A stretch of DNA of 64,000 nt. Source: an uncultured Bacteroidia bacterium. Lineage in GTDB: Bacteria > Bacteroidota > Bacteroidia > Bacteroidales > UBA932. The stretch's first letter is position 1; each line of letters opens with the position of its first letter. The notes under the pieces were generated by a model. It saw nothing but the letters and a program-made list of their open reading frames with translations, had not been told where the DNA came from and did no database searches. Shown here piece after piece: positions 34,036 to 42,952 of this stretch. Location of the stretch: NCBI GenBank assembly GCA_902794005.1, contig CADBFO010000006.1, positions 42,840 through 106,839 on the forward strand, read 5' to 3'. The translations under genes were made by a program, and so were the position numbers.

Positions 34036-35388
34036 TTACTTTCTAAGAGACGGATTGATTTCAAAGTCCACCGCCTTGTCTCCCTGGGGATTGGCACCGA
34101 ACTCATAGTCCATTCCCGGCAGGACGGCATTGAGAATCACGCCCACGAGGGCCGCGACAGCCAGGCCGCTCAGCGAGGTGAAGCCCAGGTTGATGGCGTC
34201 TCCGGCACCGTACTTGATACCGATGGCCAGGACCAGAATCAGGGCGGCCACAATTACGTTGCGGCTCTTGGTGAAGTCCACCTGGTTCTCCACGATGTTA
34301 CGCACACCCACGGCGGAAATCATACCGTACAGCACCAGGGACACACCACCGATGGTAGAGGCTGGCATGCAGGCGATCAGGGCACTGAACTTGGGGCAGA
34401 AACTGAGGACGATGGCGAAGACGGCAGCGATGCGGATGACGCTGGGGTCATATACCTTGGTGAGATTCAGGACGCCGGTGTTTTCTCCGTAAGTGGTATT
34501 GGCCGGGGCTCCGAACAGGGAAGCCAGCATGGTGGCCAGGCCGTCGCCCATGAGGGTGCGGTGCAGACCGGGGTTCTCCAGGAAATTCTTCCCTACTGTA
34601 GAGGAGATGGCGCACATGTCGCCGATATGCTCCATCATGGTGGCCAGGGAAATGGGAACAATCGCGATGATGGCGCTCAGGATGAGCCCCCACTTGGGAT
34701 TGGCGAGCACATGGAAAGCCGTATTCTCCCAGTGGAAGGGAACGCCCACCCAGGCAGCTTCCTTCACGGCCGAGAAATCACACAGGCCGAAGCAGGCTGC
34801 CACGATGTAGGAGCCGAGCACGCCCAGAAGGATCGGGATAATCCTTATCATGCCTTTTCCCCAGATGTTGCACACGACGATGATGACAATGGCAAGCAAG
34901 GCAATCCACCAGTTCGTATTGCAGTTCTGGATGGCGCTGCCGGACAAAGTAAGGCCGATGGCAATGATGATGGGGCCCGTCACGATGGGCGGGAAGAAGC
35001 GCATGACCTTCTTGGCACCGAATGCGGCGATGAATCCCGCCAGGATGAAATAAATAATGCCTGCCGAGAAAACTCCGATGCAGGCATAAGGCAATGATTC
35101 CGTGGCGCTGAGTCCTTGCTGGGCTCCCATTGAGACTACGGCTGCGTAGCCACCGAGGAAAGCGAAGGACGAGCCGAGGAAAGCCGGTACCCGCATTTTT
35201 GTGAGAAGGTGAAAAATAAGAGTGCCCAAACCTGCGAACAACAAGGTGGCACTCATCGAAAGACCCGTAATCACGGGAACCAGAACTGTGGCTCCGAACA
35301 TGGCGAACATGTGCTGGAGGCCGAGGGTAAGCATCTTGCCCTTCCCCAAAGGACGGGCGTCGTAGATGGCTTGCGCTTGTTTTGTCAT
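34036..35388 (-). CDS. uraA: Uracil-xanthine permease (NCS2, UraA-like)
   Basis: A 450-aa membrane protein. The N-terminal LGLQHMFAMFGATVLVP is the QH motif of the NAT branch, and further signature segments follow (ILTL-type helices, NTTYGENTGVLNLTKV, the conserved Asn-Thr/Glu region of substrate binding). It imports uracil or xanthine with protons. It heads a two-gene operon with the Tsx-like channel and has a good promoter. Confidence 0.92.
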   Translation of the reverse strand: MTKQAQAIYDARPLGKGKMLTLGLQHMFAMFGATVLVPVITGLSMSATLLFAGLGTLIFHLLTKMRVPAFLGSSFAFLGGYAAVVSMGAQQGLSATESLPYACIGVFSAGIIYFILAGFIAAFGAKKVMRFFPPIVTGPIIIAIGLTLSGSAIQNCNTNWWIALLAIVIIVVCNIWGKGMIRIIPILLGVLGSYIVAACFGLCDFSAVKEAAWVGVPFHWENTAFHVLANPKWGLILSAIIAIVPISLATMMEHIGDMCAISSTVGKNFLENPGLHRTLMGDGLATMLASLFGAPANTTYGENTGVLNLTKVYDPSVIRIAAVFAIVLSFCPKFSALIACMPASTIGGVSLVLYGMISAVGVRNIVENQVDFTKSRNVIVAALILVLAIGIKYGAGDAINLGFTSLSGLAVAALVGVILNAVLPGMDYEFGANPQGDKAVDFEINPSLRK

Positions 35389-35443
35389 AAGTATTAAAGG
35401 TTTTGTGAAATGGTTTCCTTTCCCTTGGGCCTTTATGACCGGA

Positions 35444-35475
35444 CAAAATTAATTAATAAAAAAATTTAAAACAAA
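35444..35475 (-). promoter_or_regulatory. Promoter of uraA and the Tsx-like gene
   Basis: On the minus strand: TTTG (35472-35475), 20 bases, TAATTTTG (35444-35451). The leader of roughly 50 bases before the 35388 start is long compared with others here and could hold a control element, though no clear hairpin is evident in it. Confidence 0.7.
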
Positions 35476-35526
35476 TTTCTTTCCGAAAGTTTTCAACAAA
35501 AGTTATCAACAACAAGGCCGGCCAAA

Positions 35527-35628
35527 GTAGATTCTTCGGCAGGTGAACCTGCCTCAGAATGACATCTGACTGTCATTCTGAAACTTGCCCTGAGCTTGGC
35601 GAAGGGCAAATGAGGAATCTTTTCGGTC
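35527..35628. repeat. REP-like doublet, right copy of the inverted pair
   Basis: Reverse-complement partner of 33135-33237. It contains the hairpin GGCAGGT-GA-ACCTGCC and a second unit with TTGCCC/GGGCAA arms. It lies 25 bases beyond the bactofilin 1 stop, the same kind of position as the other copy has behind the Tsx-like gene. Confidence 0.8.
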
Positions 35629-35652
35629 GGCCTCAAAAATCTTCAAGGGAAG

Positions 35653-36225
35653 CTATTGCGAACGCTTCTTGCTCCAGCCCAGCCAGGATTCCGACATGGA
35701 ATCCACATGGGATCTGTCTTCCGTGGAGGCAGCCGGAGCGGGTTCAATCACCGGCTCTTCGTCGGAAGCTGCAGGTGCCGGAGTCGCCGGTTCTGCGGCA
35801 GGAGCCTCCAATTGCGGTTCTGCGGGAGCGGAGGCGCCGGCATCCGGCAGCATCGACTCAAACGGAGCGGCCGCCTTTGCATACTTGTCCTCGTCCAGGA
35901 TCTTGCTGGTACCCACGAAACGGGCGCCGAGATCCACCTGCAGACGACGGGTAAAAATGTCTCCGTCCACGGAACTTCCATCCTTGAGGGACAAGGTGTC
36001 CTTCACAAAGAAAGTACCGCCCGACATGGTTCCGGAAAAATCGATGACATTGCCGATGACGGTTCCCTTCACAACACCTTTTTCACCAATGACCAGGCGT
36101 CCGGCGCAGTAGAGTTTGCCTTCAAAAACACCGTCGATTCTAAGGTCGGACCGGGTTGCAAAATTACCAGTAAACTGGGTGCCGGAGGCAATACGGCTCA
36201 TTTCGTTCTTGATGAAATTCTCCAT
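35653..36225 (-). CDS. Bactofilin 1, with Pro/Ala/Glu-rich tail
   Basis: A 190-aa polymer-forming cytoskeletal protein. The bactofilin beta-helix core covers about residues 10-115 (GNFATRSDLRIDGVFEGKLY, GKLVIGEKGVVKGTV-type repeats). The tail to residue 190 is rich in Ala, Pro and Glu and likely disordered. Bactofilins assemble filaments that position cell-wall or other machinery. A second bactofilin gene is 12 bases upstream on the same strand. Confidence 0.92.
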   Translation of the reverse strand: MENFIKNEMSRIASGTQFTGNFATRSDLRIDGVFEGKLYCAGRLVIGEKGVVKGTVIGNVIDFSGTMSGGTFFVKDTLSLKDGSSVDGDIFTRRLQVDLGARFVGTSKILDEDKYAKAAAPFESMLPDAGASAPAEPQLEAPAAEPATPAPAASDEEPVIEPAPAASTEDRSHVDSMSESWLGWSKKRSQ

Positions 36226-36237
36226 GATGCGATACTC

Positions 36238-36630
36238 TTAGGATTTGCTGCTTGAAGTTTTAACGCTCTCCTTTCTTTGCTCGAATTCTCCTTCGGCCAG
36301 ATAACGACAGGTGCCGCCCAGACGGGCGTCCAGTTCAACCTGAAGCCGGCCATAGGAAAGATCGCCCTCCCTGATGGCACTTCCGGAACGAAGGGAAAGC
36401 GTGTCTTCCACCAAGAAAGTGCCGTTTTCCATGGTACCCCCGAAGTCAATGTCGCGGCAGATGAATTCGCCCTTGACCCGGGCTTCCTTTCCCACCATAA
36501 GCCTGCCGGCAGATTTCAGTTGGCCGTCGAATTCCCCGTCAATGCGGATATCGCCCGGAGAAGTGATTTCTCCCTTGAACACGGTTCCTGCGGAAATCCT
36601 GTTCATGTCATTATCATTCATGTTATCCAT
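36238..36630 (-). CDS. Bactofilin 2, short form
   Basis: A 130-aa bactofilin starting MDNMNDNDMNRISAG. The core repeats DIRIDGEFDGQLKSAGRL and KGEFICRDIDFGGTMENG are clear. It lacks the long tail of its neighbour. The start at 36630 is chosen because the family core begins just after it; the open frame further upstream runs into secA. The two bactofilins probably co-polymerise. Confidence 0.9.
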   Translation of the reverse strand: MDNMNDNDMNRISAGTVFKGEITSPGDIRIDGEFDGQLKSAGRLMVGKEARVKGEFICRDIDFGGTMENGTFLVEDTLSLRSGSAIREGDLSYGRLQVELDARLGGTCRYLAEGEFEQRKESVKTSSSKS

Positions 36631-36652
36631 ATAATATGATTTGTGATTATTC

Positions 36653-39600
36653 TCAAGCAATTCCCTTTCCGTGACAATTCTTGTATTTGAGTCCGCTGCC
36701 GCAGGGACAGGGGTCGTTCCGGCCCACCTGCTTGTCCACACGGACAGGCATGCGGCTCTTCTGCTCTCCGTTGGTCGTGAGCTGAGAAGGATCGTTCGTG
36801 CGCATCTGCTGCATGTTCCGGTTGGGATGGGCGGCAGGACGGGCCTCGCGGGCGTCTTCCGCATCCCGGAGCGGGATGAAAGCGCGCAGCAGGAAAGTGA
36901 GGACCTCTTCGTTGAGCTTTTCCAGCATGTCGGTGAAAAGGTTGTAGCTCTCCAGCTTGTACACCACCAGCGGGTCTTTCTGTTCGTAGGCGGCATTCTG
37001 CACGCTCTGACGGAGGTCGTCCATATCGCGCAGATGCTGTTTCCAGTAATCGTCGATATAATAGAGGATAATGCTGCGGCTCAAGGCCTTGGCAATCTCC
37101 CGGCTTTCGGTCTCATAAGCCTTCTTGAGGTTCACCGAGAGGGTAAGCTGACGCTTGCCGTTGGTGATGGGGATGGCTATGTTCTCATACATGCTCCCCT
37201 GCTTTTCATAAACCGTCTTGATCACCGGGTTCACCTTCTCGATCATGGTGTTCATGCGACGTTCATACACCTCGTCCAGGTGAGCGGCCAGTTTTTCCGC
37301 CACCTCTTCTTTCTTCGCGTGCGCGAAGAAATCGGCATCAAAGCCCAGGTCGATGGACAGTTTGCCGATGACATATTCCTCAAAAGCCTCATAGCTCATC
37401 CCCTCGCTTTCCTGGACCAGGAGATTCGCGGTGTCCGTCATCATGTTCTGGACATCAATCTCGATGCGGTCTCCGGAAAGGGCGTTGCGCCGGCGGGAAT
37501 ACACGGCTTCGCGCTGATAGTTCATCACGTCGTCGTACTCGAGGGTTCTCTTACGCCAGCCAAAATGGTTTTCCTCCACTTTTTTCTGGGCGTTCTCGAT
37601 GGCGCTGGACAGCATACCGGAAACCAGGGCCTCATCGTCGGCCATACCCAGCTTATCCACCACGCCGGCAATCCGTTCGGAGCCGAATTTTCGCATCAGG
37701 TCGTCTTCCAGGGAAATGTAGAAGCAGGAGCTGCCCGGATCTCCCTGACGGCCGGCACGACCGCGGAGCTGGCGGTCCACACGGCGGCTGTCGTGACGGG
37801 TGGTGCCGATGATGGCCAGACCGCCCGCATCCTTCACCTCCTGGGATAGCTTGATATCGGTACCACGGCCGGCCATGTTGGTGGCAATGGTCACCTTTCC
37901 CTTCTGGCCTGCCTGAGCGACGATTTCGGCCTCCCGGGCATGTTCCTTGGCGTTGAGCACATTGGCCGATATGCCACGGATGCGCATCATGCGGGCCAGG
38001 AGTTCGGACGTTTCCACGTCCGTGGTACCCACCAGCACGGGACGACCGGCCTCGGACAGTTCCACCACCTTGTCGATGACGGCATTGAACTTGGCTTTCT
38101 TGGTCTTGTAGATGATGTCGTTCTGGTCGTCACGGATGACGGGACGGTTGGTGGGAATCACCACCACGTCCAGCTTATAGATATCCCAGAACTCCCCTGC
38201 CTCGGTTTCGGCCGTACCGGTCATGCCGGCCAGCTTGTGGTACATGCGGAAATAGTTCTGCAACGTAATGGTGGCAAAGGTCTGGGTGGCGGCCTCCACT
38301 TTCACGTTCTCCTTGGCTTCCACGGCCTGGTGCAGGCCGTCGCTCCAACGCCGGCCTTCCATGATACGGCCCGTGGATTCGTCCACGATTTTCACCTTGT
38401 TGTCCACAATCACATAGTCCACGTCCTTGGTGAACATGGCGTATGCCTTCAGGAGCTGGATGACGGTATGGACGCGTTCGCTCTTGAGGGAGAAATCCTC
38501 CATGAGGGCGTCTTTCTTCTCGGCCTTCTGGGCGGGGGTGAGGCTTTCGTCATGGGTGATTTCGGCAATGGCCGATCCCATGTCGGGCAGGACGAAGAAA
38601 TTGGTGTCGCTTACGCTGCCGGCCAGGGAATCATGCCCCTTGTCCGTCATATCCACGGTATTGAGCACTTCGTTGATCACAAAGTACAGTTCGTCCGTGA
38701 CGGTAGGCATCTCCCGCTCGTTGTCCTGCATGTAATAGGCCTCCGTCTTCTGCATGAGCTGCTTCATGCCGGGCTCCGAAAGGAACTTAATGAGCGGCTG
38801 GTACTTGGGAAGCCCCTTGAAACAGCGGTACAGCAGCAGGCCGCCGTCTTTCTCATTACCGGCCGCGATGAGTTTCTTGGCTTCGTTGAGGGTATTGGTG
38901 ACCAGCGAACGCTGTTTGTTGTACAACGTCTCCACGTATGGCCGATATTCCATGAACTGCTCATCGCCGGAAGCCTTCTCCATGGGGCCGGAGATGATGA
39001 GGGGCGTACGGGCGTCGTCAATGAGGACGGAGTCCACCTCGTCCACGATGGCATAATGGTGCTTGCGCTGAACGAGGTCCGTCATCCGGGAGCACATGTT
39101 GTCCCTCAGGTAGTCGAAGCCGAATTCGTTGTTGGTGCCGAAAGTAATGTCACAGTCATAGGCCGCCTTGCGGGCGGATGAATTGGGCTGGTGCTTGTCG
39201 ATGCAGTCCACGCTGAGGCCGTGGAACATGTAGAGGGGGCCCATCCACTCGGAGTCTCGTTTGGACAGATAGTCGTTCACCGTCACCACGTGCACGCCTT
39301 TGCCGGCAAGCGCGTTCAGGAACACCGGAAGCGTGGCCACGAGGGTCTTTCCTTCACCGGTGGCCATTTCCGCAATCATGCCGCGCTGCTCCTTGTTGAT
39401 CTTGACACCGCCGTTGAGGACGATACCGCCGATGAGCTGGACATCGTAGTGGACCATGTCCCAGGTAATTTCGTTGCCGCCGGCCATCCAATGGTTCTTC
39501 CAAAGGGCCTTGTCCCCCTGGATTTCCACGAAATCACGGCCCTGGGCGGCCAGAAGCCGGTCGAAATCCGTCGCCGTCACCTCAACGGTCTCCTGCTGGG

Positions 39601-39967
39601 CAAAACGGCGGGCGGTGGACTTGACAATGGCGAAAGCCTCCGGAAGAAGTTCGTTAAGCGTCTCCTCGATGGCGTCGTCCTCCTCTTTCACCAGACGGTC
39701 GCTCTCGGAGGCAAGAGCCTCTTTCTGCTCCACGGGAATATCCTTGTCCAGTTCCGCCTTAATCTCCGCAATGCGGTCCTCGAAGGGCTTTTCCACCGCA
39801 AAAATCTTCTCCCGAAGGGAGCGGCTGCGAGCGCGGAGCTCGTCGTTGCTAAGCTTGTCTATATCGGGATATACTTTCAGAATCTGGTCCAAGACAGGGC
39901 GGATAGCCTTCATGTCACGGTCGCTCTTGGATCCGAAAATTTTCTTTAATACATCAGCAATGGCCAT
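36653..39967 (-). CDS. secA: Preprotein translocase ATPase SecA
   Basis: A 1104-aa motor that pushes preproteins through SecYEG. Walker A is in [12 protein letters not shown], the DEAD-like box in [14 protein letters not shown], and the C-terminal zinc site [14 protein letters not shown] is intact. Length is typical for Bacteroidota, which carry insertions relative to E. coli. It may be followed by the bactofilin genes on one transcript (22-base gap). Promoter is clear. Confidence 0.97.
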   Translation of the reverse strand: MAIADVLKKIFGSKSDRDMKAIRPVLDQILKVYPDIDKLSNDELRARSRSLREKIFAVEKPFEDRIAEIKAELDKDIPVEQKEALASESDRLVKEEDDAIEETLNELLPEAFAIVKSTARRFAQQETVEVTATDFDRLLAAQGRDFVEIQGDKALWKNHWMAGGNEITWDMVHYDVQLIGGIVLNGGVKINKEQRGMIAEMATGEGKTLVATLPVFLNALAGKGVHVVTVNDYLSKRDSEWMGPLYMFHGLSVDCIDKHQPNSSARKAAYDCDITFGTNNEFGFDYLRDNMCSRMTDLVQRKHHYAIVDEVDSVLIDDARTPLIISGPMEKASGDEQFMEYRPYVETLYNKQRSLVTNTLNEAKKLIAAGNEKDGGLLLYRCFKGLPKYQPLIKFLSEPGMKQLMQKTEAYYMQDNEREMPTVTDELYFVINEVLNTVDMTDKGHDSLAGSVSDTNFFVLPDMGSAIAEITHDESLTPAQKAEKKDALMEDFSLKSERVHTVIQLLKAYAMFTKDVDYVIVDNKVKIVDESTGRIMEGRRWSDGLHQAVEAKENVKVEAATQTFATITLQNYFRMYHKLAGMTGTAETEAGEFWDIYKLDVVVIPTNRPVIRDDQNDIIYKTKKAKFNAVIDKVVELSEAGRPVLVGTTDVETSELLARMMRIRGISANVLNAKEHAREAEIVAQAGQKGKVTIATNMAGRGTDIKLSQEVKDAGGLAIIGTTRHDSRRVDRQLRGRAGRQGDPGSSCFYISLEDDLMRKFGSERIAGVVDKLGMADDEALVSGMLSSAIENAQKKVEENHFGWRKRTLEYDDVMNYQREAVYSRRRNALSGDRIEIDVQNMMTDTANLLVQESEGMSYEAFEEYVIGKLSIDLGFDADFFAHAKKEEVAEKLAAHLDEVYERRMNTMIEKVNPVIKTVYEKQGSMYENIAIPITNGKRQLTLSVNLKKAYETESREIAKALSRSIILYYIDDYWKQHLRDMDDLRQSVQNAAYEQKDPLVVYKLESYNLFTDMLEKLNEEVLTFLLRAFIPLRDAEDAREARPAAHPNRNMQQMRTNDPSQLTTNGEQKSRMPVRVDKQVGRNDPCPCGSGLKYKNCHGKGIA

Positions 39968-39991
39968 ATGGCGTTCTCTTTAAAAATCTTA

Positions 39992-40022
39992 CAAATTTAC
40001 AAACTTTGCCGATATTATCAAA
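39992..40022 (-). promoter_or_regulatory. Promoter of secA
   Basis: On the minus strand: TTTG (40019-40022), 19 bases, TAAATTTG (39992-39999), 24 bases before the start. Full match to the Bacteroidota consensus. Confidence 0.75.
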
Positions 40023-40058
40023 TATCGTTCCCTGGCAACGGGCTGACAACATGGCAGG

Positions 40059-40997
40059 CTAACGGACGCTGCGCCGATGCTCGCGCACAGCCGGAAGCTG
40101 CCGGCAAATCTTTCGGAAGTAGCTGAAAACAAGCATTTTCCTATATTTCACAGCCTTCACCAGCGTAAAAAGCATGACGTAGCAGAAGCGGTCCCACAGC
40201 GGACGGTTTATGTCGCAGAGCCGGACCAGCGAGCCGGTATAATAATTCCGGAAAATAACTTTTTCCACGGATTCCTCGCGATAAAACCGGTCATGGACGG
40301 CCCTGGCCTCCGGCAGCACGCCCACTTTTTTCCCGTGATAATGTACCCGGTGGCACCAGTCATCGTCCTGCCCGTAAAAGCCGAACAGCGTTTCGTCAAA
40401 CGGGCCGATTTCCTCCAGCGCCGACACCGGCACCAGCCAATGTGCCGCCATGATGCGCTTGACGCTCAATACAGGGGGCGCTGCCCCCTCAAACACCCCC
40501 GCGGCCTTTTCGCCTTTCCGTATTTGCCTGTCGGCATATACCCGGCCCGGCCGGGCGTCTGCCGACGCCTTGTCTCTCCGACTCAACGGGAGAGTTGTCC
40601 CGGAATATAGTTTGGCGAACTGGCAGTCAAGGGCTTGGTAGCCGTCCTGGAACTGGAGCGGGCTCAGAACGGCATATTCCGGGGATTCCCGGGCGGCGGC
40701 GACCAATTTTTCCAGAGCTCCTTCCTCCAGCCAGGCATCCTGATTCAGCAGGTACACGTAATCGTACCCCTTTTCCATGGCCCATTTGAAGCCCAGGTTG
40801 TTGGCCTTTGAAAAGCCCAGGTTTTCGGCACTGCGGAGCAGCTTCACTTTCGGGAAATGCGTCTGTATCCAGTCTGCGCTGCCATCCGTGGAGTCGTTGT
40901 CCACCGCAAACACATCCGTCCCTTCCACGGAAGAAAGGCAACGTTCCAGCCAGCGGAGGCCGTTATGGACAACGACAATGACAAGGACTTTTTTCAT
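40059..40997 (-). CDS. Glycosyltransferase family 2, rhamnosyltransferase-like
   Basis: A 312-aa GT-A enzyme starting MKKVLVIVVVHNGLRWLERC; this ATG overlaps the previous stop. AVDNDSTDGS, SAENLGFSKANN and the metal motif YLLNQDAW are typical of the WbbL-like group that adds rhamnose or similar sugars to surface glycans. Later FGQDDDWCHR fits the acceptor side. It is the last of three overlapping glycosyltransferase genes. Confidence 0.88.
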   Translation of the reverse strand: MKKVLVIVVVHNGLRWLERCLSSVEGTDVFAVDNDSTDGSADWIQTHFPKVKLLRSAENLGFSKANNLGFKWAMEKGYDYVYLLNQDAWLEEGALEKLVAAARESPEYAVLSPLQFQDGYQALDCQFAKLYSGTTLPLSRRDKASADARPGRVYADRQIRKGEKAAGVFEGAAPPVLSVKRIMAAHWLVPVSALEEIGPFDETLFGFYGQDDDWCHRVHYHGKKVGVLPEARAVHDRFYREESVEKVIFRNYYTGSLVRLCDINRPLWDRFCYVMLFTLVKAVKYRKMLVFSYFRKICRQLPAVREHRRSVR

Positions 40998-41944
40998 GAG
41001 CGGGAAAAACGGATAAAAAGTTCTTTGGGCGTGTCCTTGGAAAAGGCCGTCCGCATCACGTTCCGGGCTGTGCGGAACATGACCTCGTTCCGGCTTCCGG
41101 CCGGTCTTGAGGCGAAGAGATATTTGCAAACCCGAAGCAATTCATAGCTCCAGATAAAGGCACTTAACGCAAAGGTTTTCAAAAATTTACCATCTCCATA
41201 ATAAATGAGCGCTCCCCTTACCCGCGCCGGTTTGATGGCCGGTTCCATCCGCGAGACGGAACCGCCGGCCAGGTGGGTGATGGAGAGGTCGGCATCGGCC
41301 CAGACCGTATGGCCCGCGGCGTTGAAAAGCTGGCCCAGGGCAATGTCTTCGGGCGTAAAGAAAAAGCGCTCGTCAAACCAGCCGGCCTCGCGGAAAAAAG
41401 CGGTCCTCGCGAGGAAACAGGCGCCGTTGAGCGTCCAGGTACGGAAAAGGCCCTCCTGCATGCTCCAGGGCGTTGGCACCGTCTCGTCCACCCGGTGCAG
41501 ATAATGCTTCACATAGCGCCAGGGCGTCCAGGGAGCCCGGCCGCAGGTCTGAACCTTTCCGGAAGCAAAACGGATGCAGGGAGAGACGGCCGCCGCATCC
41601 GGAGGCAGTTTTCCGAAATCCTCCAACAGGCCGGAAATCAGCCCCGGAGGCAAAACCGTGTCATCGTTCACGATGAAACAATACTCTCCCCGCACCTTCC
41701 TCAGGGCCAGGTTGTTGTTCTCGGAAAAGCCCCTCACCTGATCGGACAAGACAAGCGTCACCCAGGGATACTTTTCCTGGAGCAGGGCAAGGTTCTGCTC
41801 CGAAAAGCGACAAGCCACCACAAAAGTCTCCAGAACGGCATCCGCATTCCCTTCCCGGATGCTGTCCAGGCAGGGAAACAGGATGTCGGGCCTGTTCATG
41901 CACACGATGACTACGCTGACTACTTGAGCCATAGAAGCATCCAT
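40994..41944 (-). CDS. Glycosyltransferase family 2
   Basis: A 316-aa GT-A protein with VSVVIVCMNRPDIL at the N-terminus, VRGFSENNN, the metal-binding YCFIVNDDTVLP and FTPEDIALG. A C-terminal hydrophobic stretch (TFALSAFIWSYELLRVC) may associate with the membrane. It overlaps its downstream neighbour by 4 bases and its upstream neighbour by 25, so the three enzymes are made in a coupled way, probably for one glycan. Confidence 0.86.
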   Translation of the reverse strand: MDASMAQVVSVVIVCMNRPDILFPCLDSIREGNADAVLETFVVACRFSEQNLALLQEKYPWVTLVLSDQVRGFSENNNLALRKVRGEYCFIVNDDTVLPPGLISGLLEDFGKLPPDAAAVSPCIRFASGKVQTCGRAPWTPWRYVKHYLHRVDETVPTPWSMQEGLFRTWTLNGACFLARTAFFREAGWFDERFFFTPEDIALGQLFNAAGHTVWADADLSITHLAGGSVSRMEPAIKPARVRGALIYYGDGKFLKTFALSAFIWSYELLRVCKYLFASRPAGSRNEVMFRTARNVMRTAFSKDTPKELFIRFSRS

Positions 41945-42672
41945 TTGCGCCAGAGGAGGCGGAGATTATACAGAAGATTGGCACCGTTGACTTTCCCCGG
42001 AACCCGTTCCTTCCCCGTTGCGGGATGAGGGGTGTAGCGGATGTACGGAACGTTGCGGGCATTGAGGCCGGGGCCCAGCAGCAACGATGGATGCCCCTGC
42101 TCCAGAAACAGCGCCGGGGTAAGGCAAAGCTGGTCCCGCGTGGAAGCCGACTTCCGCAGCAGGTCCCACCAGCGTTCATCCAGGGCCACCGTCTCCGGAA
42201 GCATGTGCCGGCGAAGGAGGACGTTGGTCTCGTACAGCCCGGCATGCCGGGGCATCCCCATGGCCTTCAGGCGCTTCAGATGGGCGAAAGCGGCCCGTGT
42301 CCCGATCTTTTCCTTCAGGTAACAGTAGCGAAGTTCCTCGTACACGCAGTCCCGCTCCGGATGCTCGAGAAAGGCCAGGGAGTCGCTGCAGGCCGATATC
42401 TTGTCGTAGAAATCCGGCCCTTCGATGCAAAGGTTGGCGTCCATGAACACCGAAAGCTCGTATTCCGGCAGGAGCAGATGCGGATGCAGCTTGGCATAGC
42501 GGGCCCTGAGAATCGGGTTTTCAGACCGGTAGGGTATCTCCCGCAGCTCCCACACGCCGTCCTTGCCGGACCGGTCCGTAAAACAGACATAGTCGAAGGA
42601 GGAATCCACGGCTTCGGGGCTGGTCAGCCGGTCGTAATTCCCGGTAAGGACGGTATAGATGACTTTTTTCAT
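41920..42672 (-). CDS. DUF616-type glycosyltransferase-like protein
   Basis: A 250-aa protein with IYTVLTGNYDRLTSPE, FDYVCFTDR, the acidic VFMDANLCIEG and a basic/aromatic end. These are features of the DUF616 (TOD1/MUCI70-like) glycosyltransferase domain, which is less studied than GT2. It heads the three-gene unit, with a promoter only 7 bases before the start. Donor and acceptor are unknown. Confidence 0.75.
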   Translation of the reverse strand: MKKVIYTVLTGNYDRLTSPEAVDSSFDYVCFTDRSGKDGVWELREIPYRSENPILRARYAKLHPHLLLPEYELSVFMDANLCIEGPDFYDKISACSDSLAFLEHPERDCVYEELRYCYLKEKIGTRAAFAHLKRLKAMGMPRHAGLYETNVLLRRHMLPETVALDERWWDLLRKSASTRDQLCLTPALFLEQGHPSLLLGPGLNARNVPYIRYTPHPATGKERVPGKVNGANLLYNLRLLWRKWMLLWLK

Positions 42673-42679
42673 TTCACTG

Positions 42680-42710
42680 CAAAAATAATGTTTTGGAAGG
42701 ATAAGACAAA
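42680..42710 (-). promoter_or_regulatory. Promoter of the DUF616-GT2-GT2 operon
   Basis: On the minus strand: TTTG (42707-42710), 19 bases, TATTTTTG (42680-42687), then 7 bases to the ATG. It interleaves with the opposite-strand promoter at 42692-42723. Confidence 0.7.
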
Positions 42711-42723
42711 ATCATTATATTTG
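42692..42723 (+). promoter_or_regulatory. Promoter of the small membrane protein/ApbE operon
   Basis: TTTG (42692-42695), 20 bases, TATATTTG (42716-42723), then only 4 bases to the ATG at 42728. A near-perfect consensus whose position implies a leaderless or almost leaderless message. Confidence 0.75.
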
Positions 42724-42727
42724 TTAC

Positions 42728-42952
42728 ATGAAAGATACCCTCATCACGGCCCGGAGAAAAAGGCAGGAAATCTTATGCTTCGGCATCTGTTTCGCCGCAG
42801 CGGTCCTTGTCAACCTGGGCGCCATCATCTTTTTCCGAACACCCTGGTACGAGCTCTTCACCCAAATCGGCTATACCCTGCTCATCGCCATCGTGTTTTA
42901 TTTCGTGGCAGCCCTCTTCCGCCTTGTCATTCATTTATTCCGGAAAGCATGA
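42728..42952 (+). CDS. Small membrane protein with two transmembrane helices
   Basis: A 74-aa protein with a basic start (MKDTLITARRKRQE), a helix at about 17-37, a short FRTPWYELFTQ turn and a second helix at about 48-68 ending in FRKA. I do not recognise the family. A strong promoter sits just before it and its stop overlaps the ApbE start (ATGA), so it is probably real and linked to the ApbE and oxidoreductase genes. Confidence 0.7.
   Translation: MKDTLITARRKRQEILCFGICFAAAVLVNLGAIIFFRTPWYELFTQIGYTLLIAIVFYFVAALFRLVIHLFRKA

Noticed and set aside
33135-35628. The inverted repeats as ends of a transposon carrying uraA
   Set aside because: No transposase lies between them, the repeats consist of internal hairpin pairs, and both are placed just after stop codons like REP elements.
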